A stretch of DNA of 64,000 nucleotides. Source: Apopatosoma sp963618495. Lineage in GTDB: Bacteria > Bacillota > Clostridia > Oscillospirales > CAG-272. Location of the stretch: positions 1 to 64,000 of the forward strand of contig CAVESF010000006.1 of NCBI GenBank assembly GCA_963618495.1. Direction: 5' to 3'. The translations under genes were made by a program, and so were the position numbers. Positions 7,402 through 16,090 of this stretch are shown here, in pieces. The notes under the pieces were generated by a model. It was not told the DNA's origin and made no database searches. It saw nothing but the letters and a program-made list of their open reading frames with translations. Every line of letters begins with the position of its first letter. The stretch's first letter is position 1.

Positions 7402-9351
7402 ATGGCAAAAGATAGAAAGCAGAATGAAAATAAATCCGCTCGCAGCGGTTTCAGAATAGGTCGCTGGTTCTCGAGAATGTTCATGGGCGCAAGCAAGGAA
7501 CTTTCCGAAAGCGAAATTTTCGCCGTGGAAAAGCTGGAGTCTCCCTCCAAGCTTGCCGTCAAGGCATTTTTCAGACGCAAAATAGCGGTTGTCGCTCTCG
7601 TTGTGCTGATAGCGATGTTCATAACGGTTTTCGTCGGTCCGCTCTTTCTTCCCATGGATGTAAACTTCACCGATGCAAACCAGGCAAATATCGCTCCGAA
7701 TATGACGATGCGCAAAGTTCCTGCCGGCATGAAAGATAATATCGCAAGCATCTCCGGCACATCGTATTTCTCCGTCGGCGTCAGCCGCGACAACAATATC
7801 TATATCTGGGGCTACCCGAAGAACACTCTCACAAAAGAGGATTATTCCATAGTTCCCGATGAACTCAAAAACGGAAATGTATATATGGCTTCCGCCGGAC
7901 TCGACCATATCATCGCGCTCACAACCTCGGGCAAGCTGATCGGTTGGGGCATGAATACGCGCGGTCAGTACGGATATTTCGGCGGAAATCAGGATGACCC
8001 TATCATCCAGTGTCCCGTGGACCTGATAGAAAACGGCGTCGAAGATGTCACCAAGGTCAGTCAGCTTATCGCGGGCTATCAGGTAAGCGCTCTCGTATAC
8101 GACGGCAAGGTTTACATATGGGGTAATAAGAACGCCTGCCTCAATATGGCCGAGGTAGACTCGGGCAACTATACAAAAGTAAAAAAAGTCGCTCTGACAA
8201 ACTATTACGCTTTCCTGCTCATGGAGGACGGCACGCTTGAATGTCCCGGCGGCATGCTACGCCGTGAAACGGCAACAACCTCAAACGGCGACAAGGTAAC
8301 TCTCATGTCTTACCTGAACGGCAAAAAGATAGTTGATATCGCGACGACAAACGGATGTCTTGCCGTTCTTCTCGAAAACGGTGAAGTTCTCGTTCAGGGC
8401 GCGTCAAGATACGGCGAAAATGTCATAGCCGAAGTGCCTGCGGGCGAAAAGCTCGTGGCTCTCAGCGGCGGTGCTTTCCATTTCGTCGGCATTACCGATA
8501 AGGGTCATGCTTATGCATGGGGCTCGAACGACAAGGGGCAGCTCAAGGGCATAAACGGCACGGAATGTTCCGCCGTTTACGCAGGTCCTTACCAGACATA
8601 CCTTGCGGATTCCGACGGCAAGCTCGTCAGGTCCTCCGGACTCAAGGGCTATCCTTTCGGAACAGACAACCTCGGCAGAGATACGCTGACGCGAATCATC
8701 CACGGCGGTAAAATGACAATGACCATCGGCGCCATCGCCGTTATCATCTCGTCCGTCATTGCCATCATCGTCGGATGCCTCTCGGGCTATTTCGGCGGCT
8801 GGGTCGATATCCTCCTCATGCGTATCACGGAAATCTTCTCGGCTATCCCGTTTCTTCCCTTTGCAATGATGCTCTCGTATGTTCTCACATCGCGTCCCAT
8901 CAGCGAAACATCGAGAATAATGATAATCATGGTAATCCTCGGTCTGCTCTCATGGACAGGTCTCGCGCGAATGATACGCGCTCAGGTGCTCGCCGAGAGA
9001 GAAAAGGAATTTGTCACAGCGGCAAAGGCTATGGGCGTAAAGGAAAGAATCATCGCCTTCCGCCATATCCTGCCGAATATCATATCGGTTATCATCGTCA
9101 GCATGACGCTCGATTTCGCGGGCTGTCTGCTCACGGAATCCAGCCTTTCTTACCTCGGTTTCGGCGTTCAGCAGCCGCGACCCACATGGGGTAATATGCT
9201 CAACGGCGCAAATAACTCCATAGTCATTCAGAATTACTGGTGGCAGTGGCTCTTCCCCGCTATATTCCTTGCGATAGCCACTATCAGTATCAACATATTG
9301 GGCGATACTCTGAGGGATGTTCTCGACCCGAAGAGCAGCCAGGAAAAGTAA
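7402..9351 (+). CDS. ABC importer permease, OppC/DppC type, with inserted RCC1-like propeller
   Basis: Fusion-like permease (649 aa; ordinary DppC is about 280-320). After helix 1 (residues 60-83) comes an insert at about 112-412 with seven repeats of the RCC1 type. Each has a loop plus a hydrophobic strand ending in G-x-hydrophobic-x-x-W/G, for example IYIWGYPK, LIGWGMNTRGQYG, VYIWGNKN and AYAWGSNDKGQL. The normal permease then resumes at YPFGTDNLGRDTLTR (417-431), with further helices and an EAA loop around 535-555 (FVTAAKAMGVKERI). Topology puts the insert outside the membrane. Seven repeats fit a seven-bladed propeller. It may contact the binding protein, the cell wall or a ligand; this is inference. 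Confidence 0.93.
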   Translation: MAKDRKQNENKSARSGFRIGRWFSRMFMGASKELSESEIFAVEKLESPSKLAVKAFFRRKIAVVALVVLIAMFITVFVGPLFLPMDVNFTDANQANIAPNMTMRKVPAGMKDNIASISGTSYFSVGVSRDNNIYIWGYPKNTLTKEDYSIVPDELKNGNVYMASAGLDHIIALTTSGKLIGWGMNTRGQYGYFGGNQDDPIIQCPVDLIENGVEDVTKVSQLIAGYQVSALVYDGKVYIWGNKNACLNMAEVDSGNYTKVKKVALTNYYAFLLMEDGTLECPGGMLRRETATTSNGDKVTLMSYLNGKKIVDIATTNGCLAVLLENGEVLVQGASRYGENVIAEVPAGEKLVALSGGAFHFVGITDKGHAYAWGSNDKGQLKGINGTECSAVYAGPYQTYLADSDGKLVRSSGLKGYPFGTDNLGRDTLTRIIHGGKMTMTIGAIAVIISSVIAIIVGCLSGYFGGWVDILLMRITEIFSAIPFLPFAMMLSYVLTSRPISETSRIMIIMVILGLLSWTGLARMIRAQVLAEREKEFVTAAKAMGVKERIIAFRHILPNIISVIIVSMTLDFAGCLLTESSLSYLGFGVQQPRPTWGNMLNGANNSIVIQNYWWQWLFPAIFLAIATISINILGDTLRDVLDPKSSQEK

Positions 9352-9369
9352 CGGAGGTGAAAAAATAAT

Positions 9370-10401
9370 ATGGCATTACTCGAAGTAAAACACCTTCATA
9401 CATATTTTAAAACAAGAAAAGGCACGGTAAAGGCGGTAAACGATGTTTCCTACAGCCTTGAACCGGGCAAAACGATAGGCATAGTCGGCGAATCCGGCTC
9501 GGGCAAGAGCGTTTCCGCCATGAGTATACTACGTCTGCTCGACGGAAACGGATATATCGCCGAGGGCGAAATACTCTTTGACGGCAAAGATTTGACAAAG
9601 CTCTCCGAGCAGCAGATGTACGATATCCGCGGAAATAAGATTTCCGTTATCTTCCAGGAGCCTATGACCTCACTCAACCCTGTATTCACGATAGAAAAAC
9701 AGCTCTCCGAGCCTTTCATCATCCATCAGGGCAAATCGAAAAAAGAAGCAAGAGAAGCGGCACTCAAAATGCTCTATGATGTTCAGATTCCGAATCCCGA
9801 GGCGGTTATAAAGCAGTATCCGCATCAGCTTTCTGGCGGTATGAGACAGCGCGTCATGATAGCAATGGCACTCGCCTGCAAGCCGAAAATACTCATCGCA
9901 GATGAGCCCACAACAGCTCTTGATGTTACCATTCAGGCGCAGATTCTGCATCTCATGAACGAACTTCAGAGAGAAAACGGCACATCCATCATATTTATCA
10001 CGCATGACCTCGGCGTCATCAACGAAATGGCAGACGATGTAGTCGTTATGTACTGCGGTCAGGTAGTGGAGCAGTCCTCGGCAAAAGTTATATTTGCCGA
10101 CTGCAAAATGAGCCATCCTTACACGGAGGGACTGATGTTCAGTATCCCCCGCATAGATAATATCACGCATAAACTCGAGCCTATCCCGGGCGTCGTGCCG
10201 CACCCGCTGGCACTGCCGAAAGGATGCAAATTCGCTCCGAGATGCAAGTATGCGACAGCACGGTGCTTCGCCGAAGAACCGGAGCTGAAAGAAGTCGTGG
10301 CGGGTCAGAAAATCCGTTGCTTCTATCCCGAAAAGGAGGTGAGAAAAAGTGCAGAACACACCGAAGAACACAGAAAAGCTCTTATCGATAACAAATCTTA
10401 A
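9370..10401 (+). CDS. ABC importer ATPase, OppD/DppD type
   Basis: Cytoplasmic ATPase (343 aa, normal length). Walker A GESGSGKS (40-47), Q-loop Q96, signature LSGGM (154-158), Walker B ILIADEPTTALD (174-185) with E179, and switch H212 are all intact. The oligopeptide-type C-terminal domain carries C286, C292, C299 and C317, the arrangement known to hold an iron-sulfur cluster in related DppD proteins; whether it does so here is not shown. GGAGGTGA precedes the ATG. Its 3' end overlaps the F subunit by 53 bases, so the two are translated together. Confidence 0.96.
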   Translation: MALLEVKHLHTYFKTRKGTVKAVNDVSYSLEPGKTIGIVGESGSGKSVSAMSILRLLDGNGYIAEGEILFDGKDLTKLSEQQMYDIRGNKISVIFQEPMTSLNPVFTIEKQLSEPFIIHQGKSKKEAREAALKMLYDVQIPNPEAVIKQYPHQLSGGMRQRVMIAMALACKPKILIADEPTTALDVTIQAQILHLMNELQRENGTSIIFITHDLGVINEMADDVVVMYCGQVVEQSSAKVIFADCKMSHPYTEGLMFSIPRIDNITHKLEPIPGVVPHPLALPKGCKFAPRCKYATARCFAEEPELKEVVAGQKIRCFYPEKEVRKSAEHTEEHRKALIDNKS

Positions 10402-11953
10402 GAAGTACTTCCCTGTCGGCAAGTCAAGCATTTTCAAGAAAAATCAGCTTTATGTCCGTGCAAACGAGGAAATCACTCTCGATATCTACAAGGGCGAAAC
10501 GCTCGGTATAGTCGGTGAGTCCGGCTGCGGCAAATCGACGCTCGGAAGAGTAATCCTCCAGCTCTATGAACAGACCGCAGGCACTACGATGTTCTATGGC
10601 TATACCATTGCCGAGATTTCTCCCTCTTATGTAAGAGAAACCCTCTCCCATGCGGAAAAGTATGTTTCGAGGATTCACTCCGCCCATGCCAAGGCAGACG
10701 CGCTCACAAAGAAATGCGATGCGCTCGGCGCAAACGCTTCGTTCTTCGACCTCCAGGAAAAGAACCTCGCGATAGCCGATTATGAAACGGCACTCTCCCA
10801 TGTGGCAAAGATTCTCGGCGGCTTCGTCGCCAAGGATACAAAGGCAGGCGCGGCACTCCTGCTCGAGTGCTCGAAAAGAGAACACGAGATAGTTGAGCTT
10901 CAGAAGAGCCTCGCCGACATAAAGAACGAAATCGAAATTCTCGAAGCCGAAGAAAACCCGAAAAAGAAAGCAAAAGCACCCGCAAAGATAGCGGCGCTCG
11001 GCAAAAAAGCCGCGGCTATTGAATCGACAATCGCAAAATACGAAAACGAAATTTCCGGTGTCCGTGCAAAGATATACGCACTCAAGGCAAATCACACGGG
11101 CGACGCCGAATTTGCAAAATACGAGGCAATGCTGGATGACGGCATCGACCTCGCCAGACTTAAATATTCCGAGATGCGCCTGCTCCGCAAGGACCTGCAG
11201 ATAATCTTCCAGGACCCGTATTCCTCGCTCAACCCGAGAATGACGATAGGTCAGATTATCGAAGAGGGGCTTGTGACCCACAAATATTACAAGCACGGCT
11301 CGCCGAAAATGAAGGAATATATCCTCGAAACGATGCGCCGTTGCGGCTTGCAGGACTACATGATGCACAGATATCCGCATCAGTTCTCGGGCGGTCAGCG
11401 TCAGCGTATCTCCATCGCGCGTGCGCTCGCCGTAAAGCCGAAATTCATCGTTTGCGATGAATGCGTATCCGCGCTCGATGTTTCCATTCAGTCGCAGATA
11501 ATCAATCTGCTTCAGGAACTGAAAGAAAAAGAAAACCTCACATATATGTTCATCTCGCATGACCTCTCCGTAGTAAGATATATTTCGGACAGAATCTGCG
11601 TTATGTACCTCGGCAATATAGTGGAGCTTGCAAGCGCACAGACCATTTTTGAAGACCCGCGCCATCCCTACACGGTAGCTCTTCTCTCCTCCATTCCGAC
11701 AACGGATGTGGAGAGTCTGAAAAAGGAAAGGATCCTGCTCGAGGGTAATATCCCGAGTCCGATAAGACCTCCGGAGGGATGCAAGTTCCATACGAGATGC
11801 TACATGGCTTGCGACAAGTGCAAGAGAGTTCCGCCTCCGCTCACAGAGATTGAACCCGGGCATTTCGTAGCCTGCCATTTTCCCGAGAAAAAGCTGGATG
11901 AAAACGGCGATTATCTCTTCGATGTGCCGAAAACCTCGAAAAACGGCAGATAA
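10349..11953 (+). CDS. ABC importer ATPase, OppF/DppF type, with large coiled-coil insert
   Basis: Second ATPase (534 aa; normal F subunits are about 310-340). GTG start at 10349 with AAGGAGGTGA at 10333-10342, inside the end of the D gene. Walker A GESGCGKST (56-64), Q-loop Q288, signature FSGGQRQR (346-353), Walker B ending CDECVSALD (E371) and H404 are present; the usual Pro after the catalytic Glu is Cys. Residues about 85-280 are an insert between Walker A and the Q-loop. It is rich in Glu, Lys and Ala, with heptad-like helices near 175-245 and no recognised domain. Several cysteines (C478, C484, C488, C491, C509) lie in the C-terminal domain. Both ATP motifs look active. Confidence 0.95.
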   Translation: MQNTPKNTEKLLSITNLKKYFPVGKSSIFKKNQLYVRANEEITLDIYKGETLGIVGESGCGKSTLGRVILQLYEQTAGTTMFYGYTIAEISPSYVRETLSHAEKYVSRIHSAHAKADALTKKCDALGANASFFDLQEKNLAIADYETALSHVAKILGGFVAKDTKAGAALLLECSKREHEIVELQKSLADIKNEIEILEAEENPKKKAKAPAKIAALGKKAAAIESTIAKYENEISGVRAKIYALKANHTGDAEFAKYEAMLDDGIDLARLKYSEMRLLRKDLQIIFQDPYSSLNPRMTIGQIIEEGLVTHKYYKHGSPKMKEYILETMRRCGLQDYMMHRYPHQFSGGQRQRISIARALAVKPKFIVCDECVSALDVSIQSQIINLLQELKEKENLTYMFISHDLSVVRYISDRICVMYLGNIVELASAQTIFEDPRHPYTVALLSSIPTTDVESLKKERILLEGNIPSPIRPPEGCKFHTRCYMACDKCKRVPPPLTEIEPGHFVACHFPEKKLDENGDYLFDVPKTSKNGR

Positions 11954-11989
11954 AAACATCGCCTCATCAGCGTAAAACAAGGAGTCGAT

Positions 11990-12184
11990 ATGATTTGGAA
12001 ACGCATAAAAAAATCCTCCGGTGAGCAGGAGGAGAAATTTAAAGAAATGATGACAGAGGAAAAAGTCAGCTTCAAGGAAAAGCTGGCGATGGTTCTGTCG
12101 GGATATCTCGTAATAGTGTTGCCGTGTCTTTTGATTCTGACGCTCTTCGGGTTGCTGATACTGTGGCTCTTCGGCGCGCTTTAG
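11990..12184 (+). CDS. small single-pass membrane protein (64 aa)
   Basis: Charged N-terminal half (MIWKRIKKSSGEQEEKF) followed by one long hydrophobic segment (about residues 36-64) that runs to the C-terminus. AAGGAG lies 6-8 bases before the ATG. It is the last gene of the importer operon, 36 bases after the F subunit and just before the terminator at 12195. No family is recognised. A small accessory or stabilising subunit of the transporter is possible, but only from position. Confidence 0.7.
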   Translation: MIWKRIKKSSGEQEEKFKEMMTEEKVSFKEKLAMVLSGYLVIVLPCLLILTLFGLLILWLFGAL

Positions 12185-12194
12185 TTAAACAAAC

Positions 12195-12232
12195 AACCGC
12201 TGTGCATGATGTTTTGTGCACAGCGGTTTTCT
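12195..12232 (+). terminator. rho-independent terminator of the importer operon
   Basis: AACCGCTGTGCA (12195-12206) pairs perfectly with TGCACAGCGGTT (12217-12228), followed by TTCTCTTATTTCTTTTTT. Confidence 0.85.
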
Positions 12233-12375
12233 CTTATTTCTTTTTTCAATAAAGAAACTTTTCACATCCCATGATTTTGAGCGACCACGAGAAAAATTTC
12301 GGATATCGGCATCGCACGCCACTCATTTTGCCGCACATCCTGCCTAAATTAAAAGAAGCAGGAAAGCTCTTTTTA

Positions 12376-13551
12376 TCAGAAATCAACCGTAAATTCCTCT
12401 GCTTCGGGCGATTCATAGATATGCTCCTTACATTGGACGAGCGTCAGACTCTTCTCTTTTGTGCCGAGCGTATTGTACATGGCGCATACGCCTGCGGGCG
12501 GCGTCGTATAGTCGCCGAGACCTGCGCGGATGATGGTTTTCATCTTTATATACGGCGCACGGAGCGTAAGATCAAAAAATCTTATTGCGCCGCCGAATTC
12601 GCCCCAGCCGCAAAGTCTGCCGATACTTGCCGCGTTTATATCGCAAAGCCACGGCACAAAAATATCCAGCATACTCGCCTCTGGTACGAGATAAGCCGCG
12701 TGCATCGCCTGCACAGCTCCCTGACTTCCGCCGCGAGAAATAAGATTTTTCCCATCCCACTCGGGCAGGGTCATGAGATAATGCAGAGCCTGAGCGGCGC
12801 GTATCATCATATATTTGAAATAGCAGGTGTGCGGATTTTTGTTCTGCTCGCTGTCAAAGCCGTAGCCGCGAAGCCTGCCGCCGGAAAGCTCGGCATAATA
12901 TTCGTCGGGCATGGCATTCGGTATACCGTGCGCATTCACGCAGAAAACCACTTCGTCATCGGAGAAACTGAACCATGCGCTCTTCACGCCGTAGCCCTGA
13001 AAAACAGCGCGGCAGGCGTGCTTTTTGCCGTCACGCGGGACAGTCAGTATTCCCGAAACTGGGATCCCGCCCGCGCAGGCAAGCCGCATATCGTAAATAT
13101 CGTGATTCGGATGCTCGGGGTCGTCCGCAAGCTTTCGCTTCTCTATTTCCTGCGGCGGCACGGCATGAAGCTCCGTGCGGCAACTCTGCCAGAAATCATC
13201 GTAACCCTCGGGCTTTTCCGTCACGCCCGTTATCTTTTCCGGCTCATATCCCGCGCCGCCGTAGAGTTCATCGCATTCGGGCAGTTTCTCGCCGTCCTCA
13301 CCGTAAGCCCATGCGCGGACATAGATAAATCCCGGGCGCCCAAGCTTTGCTTTCAGCGTGATGTGTCCGCTCTCGCCGCGCTCCTCGCCCGCGCTTTCAT
13401 AGCCGAAATCGGCTTTTATCTCCCATTTCAGCGCGTGGCATGAGGCGGGCTTGCCATCCTCGCGAAGATAAATATCAAAGGTCGCTTCCTCGCCGCATCG
13501 GTAGCTGTAGGGCGCCTTATCCGTTTTCATATAAAAATATTTCTGTGCCAC
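12376..13551 (-). CDS. acetylxylan esterase / cephalosporin-C deacetylase family hydrolase
   Basis: Alpha/beta hydrolase (391 aa) of the AXE1 family, which removes acetyl groups from sugars or oligosaccharides. The nucleophile motif RGGSQGA gives S276; D347 (GLGDYTTPP) and H377 (KEHIYES) complete the triad. An extra N-terminal beta-rich domain of about 110 residues (FDIYLREDG) precedes the esterase core, as in some bacterial members. There is no signal peptide, so it should act on imported sugars. It starts 3 bases after the GH2 gene and is the last gene of a long - strand cluster. Confidence 0.9.
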   Translation of the reverse strand: MAQKYFYMKTDKAPYSYRCGEEATFDIYLREDGKPASCHALKWEIKADFGYESAGEERGESGHITLKAKLGRPGFIYVRAWAYGEDGEKLPECDELYGGAGYEPEKITGVTEKPEGYDDFWQSCRTELHAVPPQEIEKRKLADDPEHPNHDIYDMRLACAGGIPVSGILTVPRDGKKHACRAVFQGYGVKSAWFSFSDDEVVFCVNAHGIPNAMPDEYYAELSGGRLRGYGFDSEQNKNPHTCYFKYMMIRAAQALHYLMTLPEWDGKNLISRGGSQGAVQAMHAAYLVPEASMLDIFVPWLCDINAASIGRLCGWGEFGGAIRFFDLTLRAPYIKMKTIIRAGLGDYTTPPAGVCAMYNTLGTKEKSLTLVQCKEHIYESPEAEEFTVDF

Positions 13552-13554
13552 TGG

Positions 13555-15279
13555 TTATTCCTTTTCTATCGCGGCGGGAGCGCGCATAGCCTCCGCCATT
13601 CTGTCCATTGTCGCCTCGTCAAATTTCGGCGTGCGGTCATAATTGTATATGCCGTTCTGCTCCTGCTCCACATCGTAGAGCTGAGTGTAACAAACACCGC
13701 AGATTCGCGGATTTGCCGCCATAATCTCCGCCATGGAGCAATATCTTTCGAGATATTCGGAAAGCGACTTCGGCGCGTCGCCGTAGCCCCAGCCATTCTC
13801 GTCGTTTGTCCAGCGGATGCCGCCGTATTCGCTTATCATATACGGCTCGCCGCGGTACTGCTGTCTGCCCGCGCGATTATCGAAAGCCTCGCCATCCCCA
13901 AATTTATCATATCGTCTGTGAAGCGCCGCTATATCCTGCTGATAATCGTGGATATCATAGATATCGGTCACCACATGGTAGTTTCCGCTTGTATCTATGC
14001 AGGGTCGCATCGGGTCGAGCCGCTTTGTCGCCGTATAGACATCGCGCAGAAGTTTGTCGTTCTGATGCCTGCCGTCGTGCGCGTCCCAGGTCTCATTGAA
14101 AGGACACCAGCCGATGAGCGCGGGATGATTATAATCGCGCTCCATCGCCTCCGTCCATTCGGGAAGAAAATGGCCGAGCATTCCCTCGGATGTATGGTCA
14201 AATCCCCAGTTTGCATATTCGCCCCAGACGAGGAAGCCCGCCTTATCCGCCTCATAGAGGAAGCGGCGTTCGAAAACGCGCTGATGAAGCCTTGCACCGT
14301 TGAAGCCGAGGCGGCGCGCACGCTCTATATCGCGCAGAAAATCGCCGTCGTCCGCGGCGGTGTAGATTCCCGCACCATAATAACCTTGGTCAAGCACGAG
14401 CCGCTGATAAACCCGCTTGCCGTTTATGCGCAGGCAAGCTCCGTCCATCTCGATTTTTCTCATGCCGAAATAACTTTTCACCCGGTCGCATCCGCTCTCG
14501 GAAAAAACAGTCACGACAAGGTCATAAAGCGTAGGCTTCTCAGGACTCCAGAGCGAAAGCTCGGAGAGTCCTATGCTTGCCACTATATTGTCGCCGATGG
14601 TGCTCGCCTCTGCCGCGCCGACGCTTCTGCCGCCGAGAAAAGCCTCGAAATGCACCCGCTTCTCTCCTTTTCCCGAGAGAAACGCATGGATATTCAGTCT
14701 CACGCCGTCGATATCGGGCGTAAGCCGCATGCCGCGAAGATGCGCCTCGGGAACCTCCTCGAGCCATACGGGAGCATAGATTCCCGTGCATCGCGTATAC
14801 ATGCATCCGTAGGAGGCGTATTTCCCGCTTTGCTTGCCGCTCGGCTGCGTCCCATCGCGGGAGTCTCCCTCGCAGATGACGGTGATATCGTTTTCTCCCT
14901 CTGCCGCGGCATCGGTTATATCAAAGGAAAACGGCGTATATCCGCCGGTATGTATGCCGACGCTCTTGCCGTTTACGAAAACCTCTGTCTTATAATACGC
15001 CGCCTCGAAATTAAGCAGTACTCTCCTGCCGCTCTCCGGCGAAAGCGGCAATTTTTTCTTATAGACGCAGGCATTCATGAAATCACGGCAGCCTATTCCC
15101 GAAAGCTCGCTCTCGGGACAAAAAGGCACATTTATTTTCTTTTCAAGATGCGCCGCCTCGGGCATACCTCGCTCGCGTGCGCTCTTTCCGAAATCAAAAT
15201 CAAATTCCCACTCGCCGCAGAGATTCTGCCAGCTTTCGCGGACAAGCTCGGGGCGCGGATAGAGTTTTCTTTCTCCCAT
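13555..15279 (-). CDS. glycoside hydrolase family 2 (beta-galactosidase/beta-glucuronidase type)
   Basis: Cytoplasmic GH2 enzyme (574 aa). It has the N-terminal jelly-roll domain (AYYKTEVFVNGKSVG, 94-108), a middle Ig-like domain (about 180-275) and a C-terminal TIM barrel. Acid/base E396 is in FNETWD and nucleophile E484 in MISEYGG. The exact sugar specificity cannot be read from the sequence; GH2 covers beta-galactosidase, glucuronidase and mannosidase. No signal peptide. GGAGG precedes the ATG, 24 bases after the SDR gene. Together with the downstream esterase it suggests breakdown of acetylated oligosaccharides. Confidence 0.92.
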   Translation of the reverse strand: MGERKLYPRPELVRESWQNLCGEWEFDFDFGKSARERGMPEAAHLEKKINVPFCPESELSGIGCRDFMNACVYKKKLPLSPESGRRVLLNFEAAYYKTEVFVNGKSVGIHTGGYTPFSFDITDAAAEGENDITVICEGDSRDGTQPSGKQSGKYASYGCMYTRCTGIYAPVWLEEVPEAHLRGMRLTPDIDGVRLNIHAFLSGKGEKRVHFEAFLGGRSVGAAEASTIGDNIVASIGLSELSLWSPEKPTLYDLVVTVFSESGCDRVKSYFGMRKIEMDGACLRINGKRVYQRLVLDQGYYGAGIYTAADDGDFLRDIERARRLGFNGARLHQRVFERRFLYEADKAGFLVWGEYANWGFDHTSEGMLGHFLPEWTEAMERDYNHPALIGWCPFNETWDAHDGRHQNDKLLRDVYTATKRLDPMRPCIDTSGNYHVVTDIYDIHDYQQDIAALHRRYDKFGDGEAFDNRAGRQQYRGEPYMISEYGGIRWTNDENGWGYGDAPKSLSEYLERYCSMAEIMAANPRICGVCYTQLYDVEQEQNGIYNYDRTPKFDEATMDRMAEAMRAPAAIEKE

Positions 15280-15303
15280 GTCTTTTACCTCCGTATCCTG
15301 ATT

Positions 15304-16086
15304 TTATGTTTTGCTCATCTTCATGACGAAGCTGTGCGGCAGTATCTTCGCAAGGAAGCGATAAAACTTGAAAAATGCTCTCGGCGTATAGACATTTCTT
15401 CCCGCGCTCGCCGCCCTCAGCGCACCTGCAACCACCTTGTCGGGGTCGCAATACGGCAGTGTCTCGAAAGTTTTCGATTTGCCGCCGCTTATGCCTGCCA
15501 CATCGAGAAATTCCGTCGCCATCGGTCCCGGGCAGACGGCGCAGACATTGATTCCCGTGCCGCGAAGCTCAAAGCGAAGCGACTTTGTGAAGCTGAGCAC
15601 ATAAGCCTTCGTCGAGCAGTAGACCGTCATTCTCGGGTTCGGCGCAAAAGAAGCTATCGAGCAGGTATTGAGTATAAATGAACTGACCTTCTCCCCGCCT
15701 GCGCGCTTCTTCATATATGGCAGGCAGAGCGTGGTAACGGCGGTGAGCGCACGGCAGTTGAGATCCACCATGCCAGCCTGCCCGGGATAAGTCATATCAA
15801 TCATATTGCCGAGCTTGCCGAAGCCCGCGTTATTGAGAAGCGCAAAAATCTCGGGCTTCTTCTCCGCGAGCATGGAGGAAAGCGTCTCATAGCTTGAATA
15901 ATCCGTCAAATCCAGCGCGATGGGAACTATCTTCGCACCACCCATGCATTTTGCCGCGAGCGCCTCGAGGCGCTCTTTTCTGCGGGCTATAATCCATATT
16001 TCATCGAGGGAAAAACGCTTTTCCGTCTCATAGAGGAGCTTCTCTCCGAGTCCCGAAGAGGCGCCTGTGATTATCGCTATCTTCAT
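15304..16086 (-). CDS. short-chain dehydrogenase/reductase
   Basis: Classical SDR (260 aa) with Rossmann motif TGASSGLG (7-14), NNAG (85-88), and catalytic S143, Y156 and K160 (YCSTK). It oxidises or reduces a hydroxyl or keto group with NAD(P). The family member and substrate are not identifiable. The C-terminal tail (FFKFYRFLAKILPHSF) resembles SDRs of the DltE/YqjQ-like group. It begins 4 bases after the PAP2 gene, within the same cluster. Confidence 0.9.
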   Translation of the reverse strand: MKIAIITGASSGLGEKLLYETEKRFSLDEIWIIARRKERLEALAAKCMGGAKIVPIALDLTDYSSYETLSSMLAEKKPEIFALLNNAGFGKLGNMIDMTYPGQAGMVDLNCRALTAVTTLCLPYMKKRAGGEKVSSFILNTCSIASFAPNPRMTVYCSTKAYVLSFTKSLRFELRGTGINVCAVCPGPMATEFLDVAGISGGKSKTFETLPYCDPDKVVAGALRAASAGRNVYTPRAFFKFYRFLAKILPHSFVMKMSKT

Positions 16087-16090
16087 ATAC

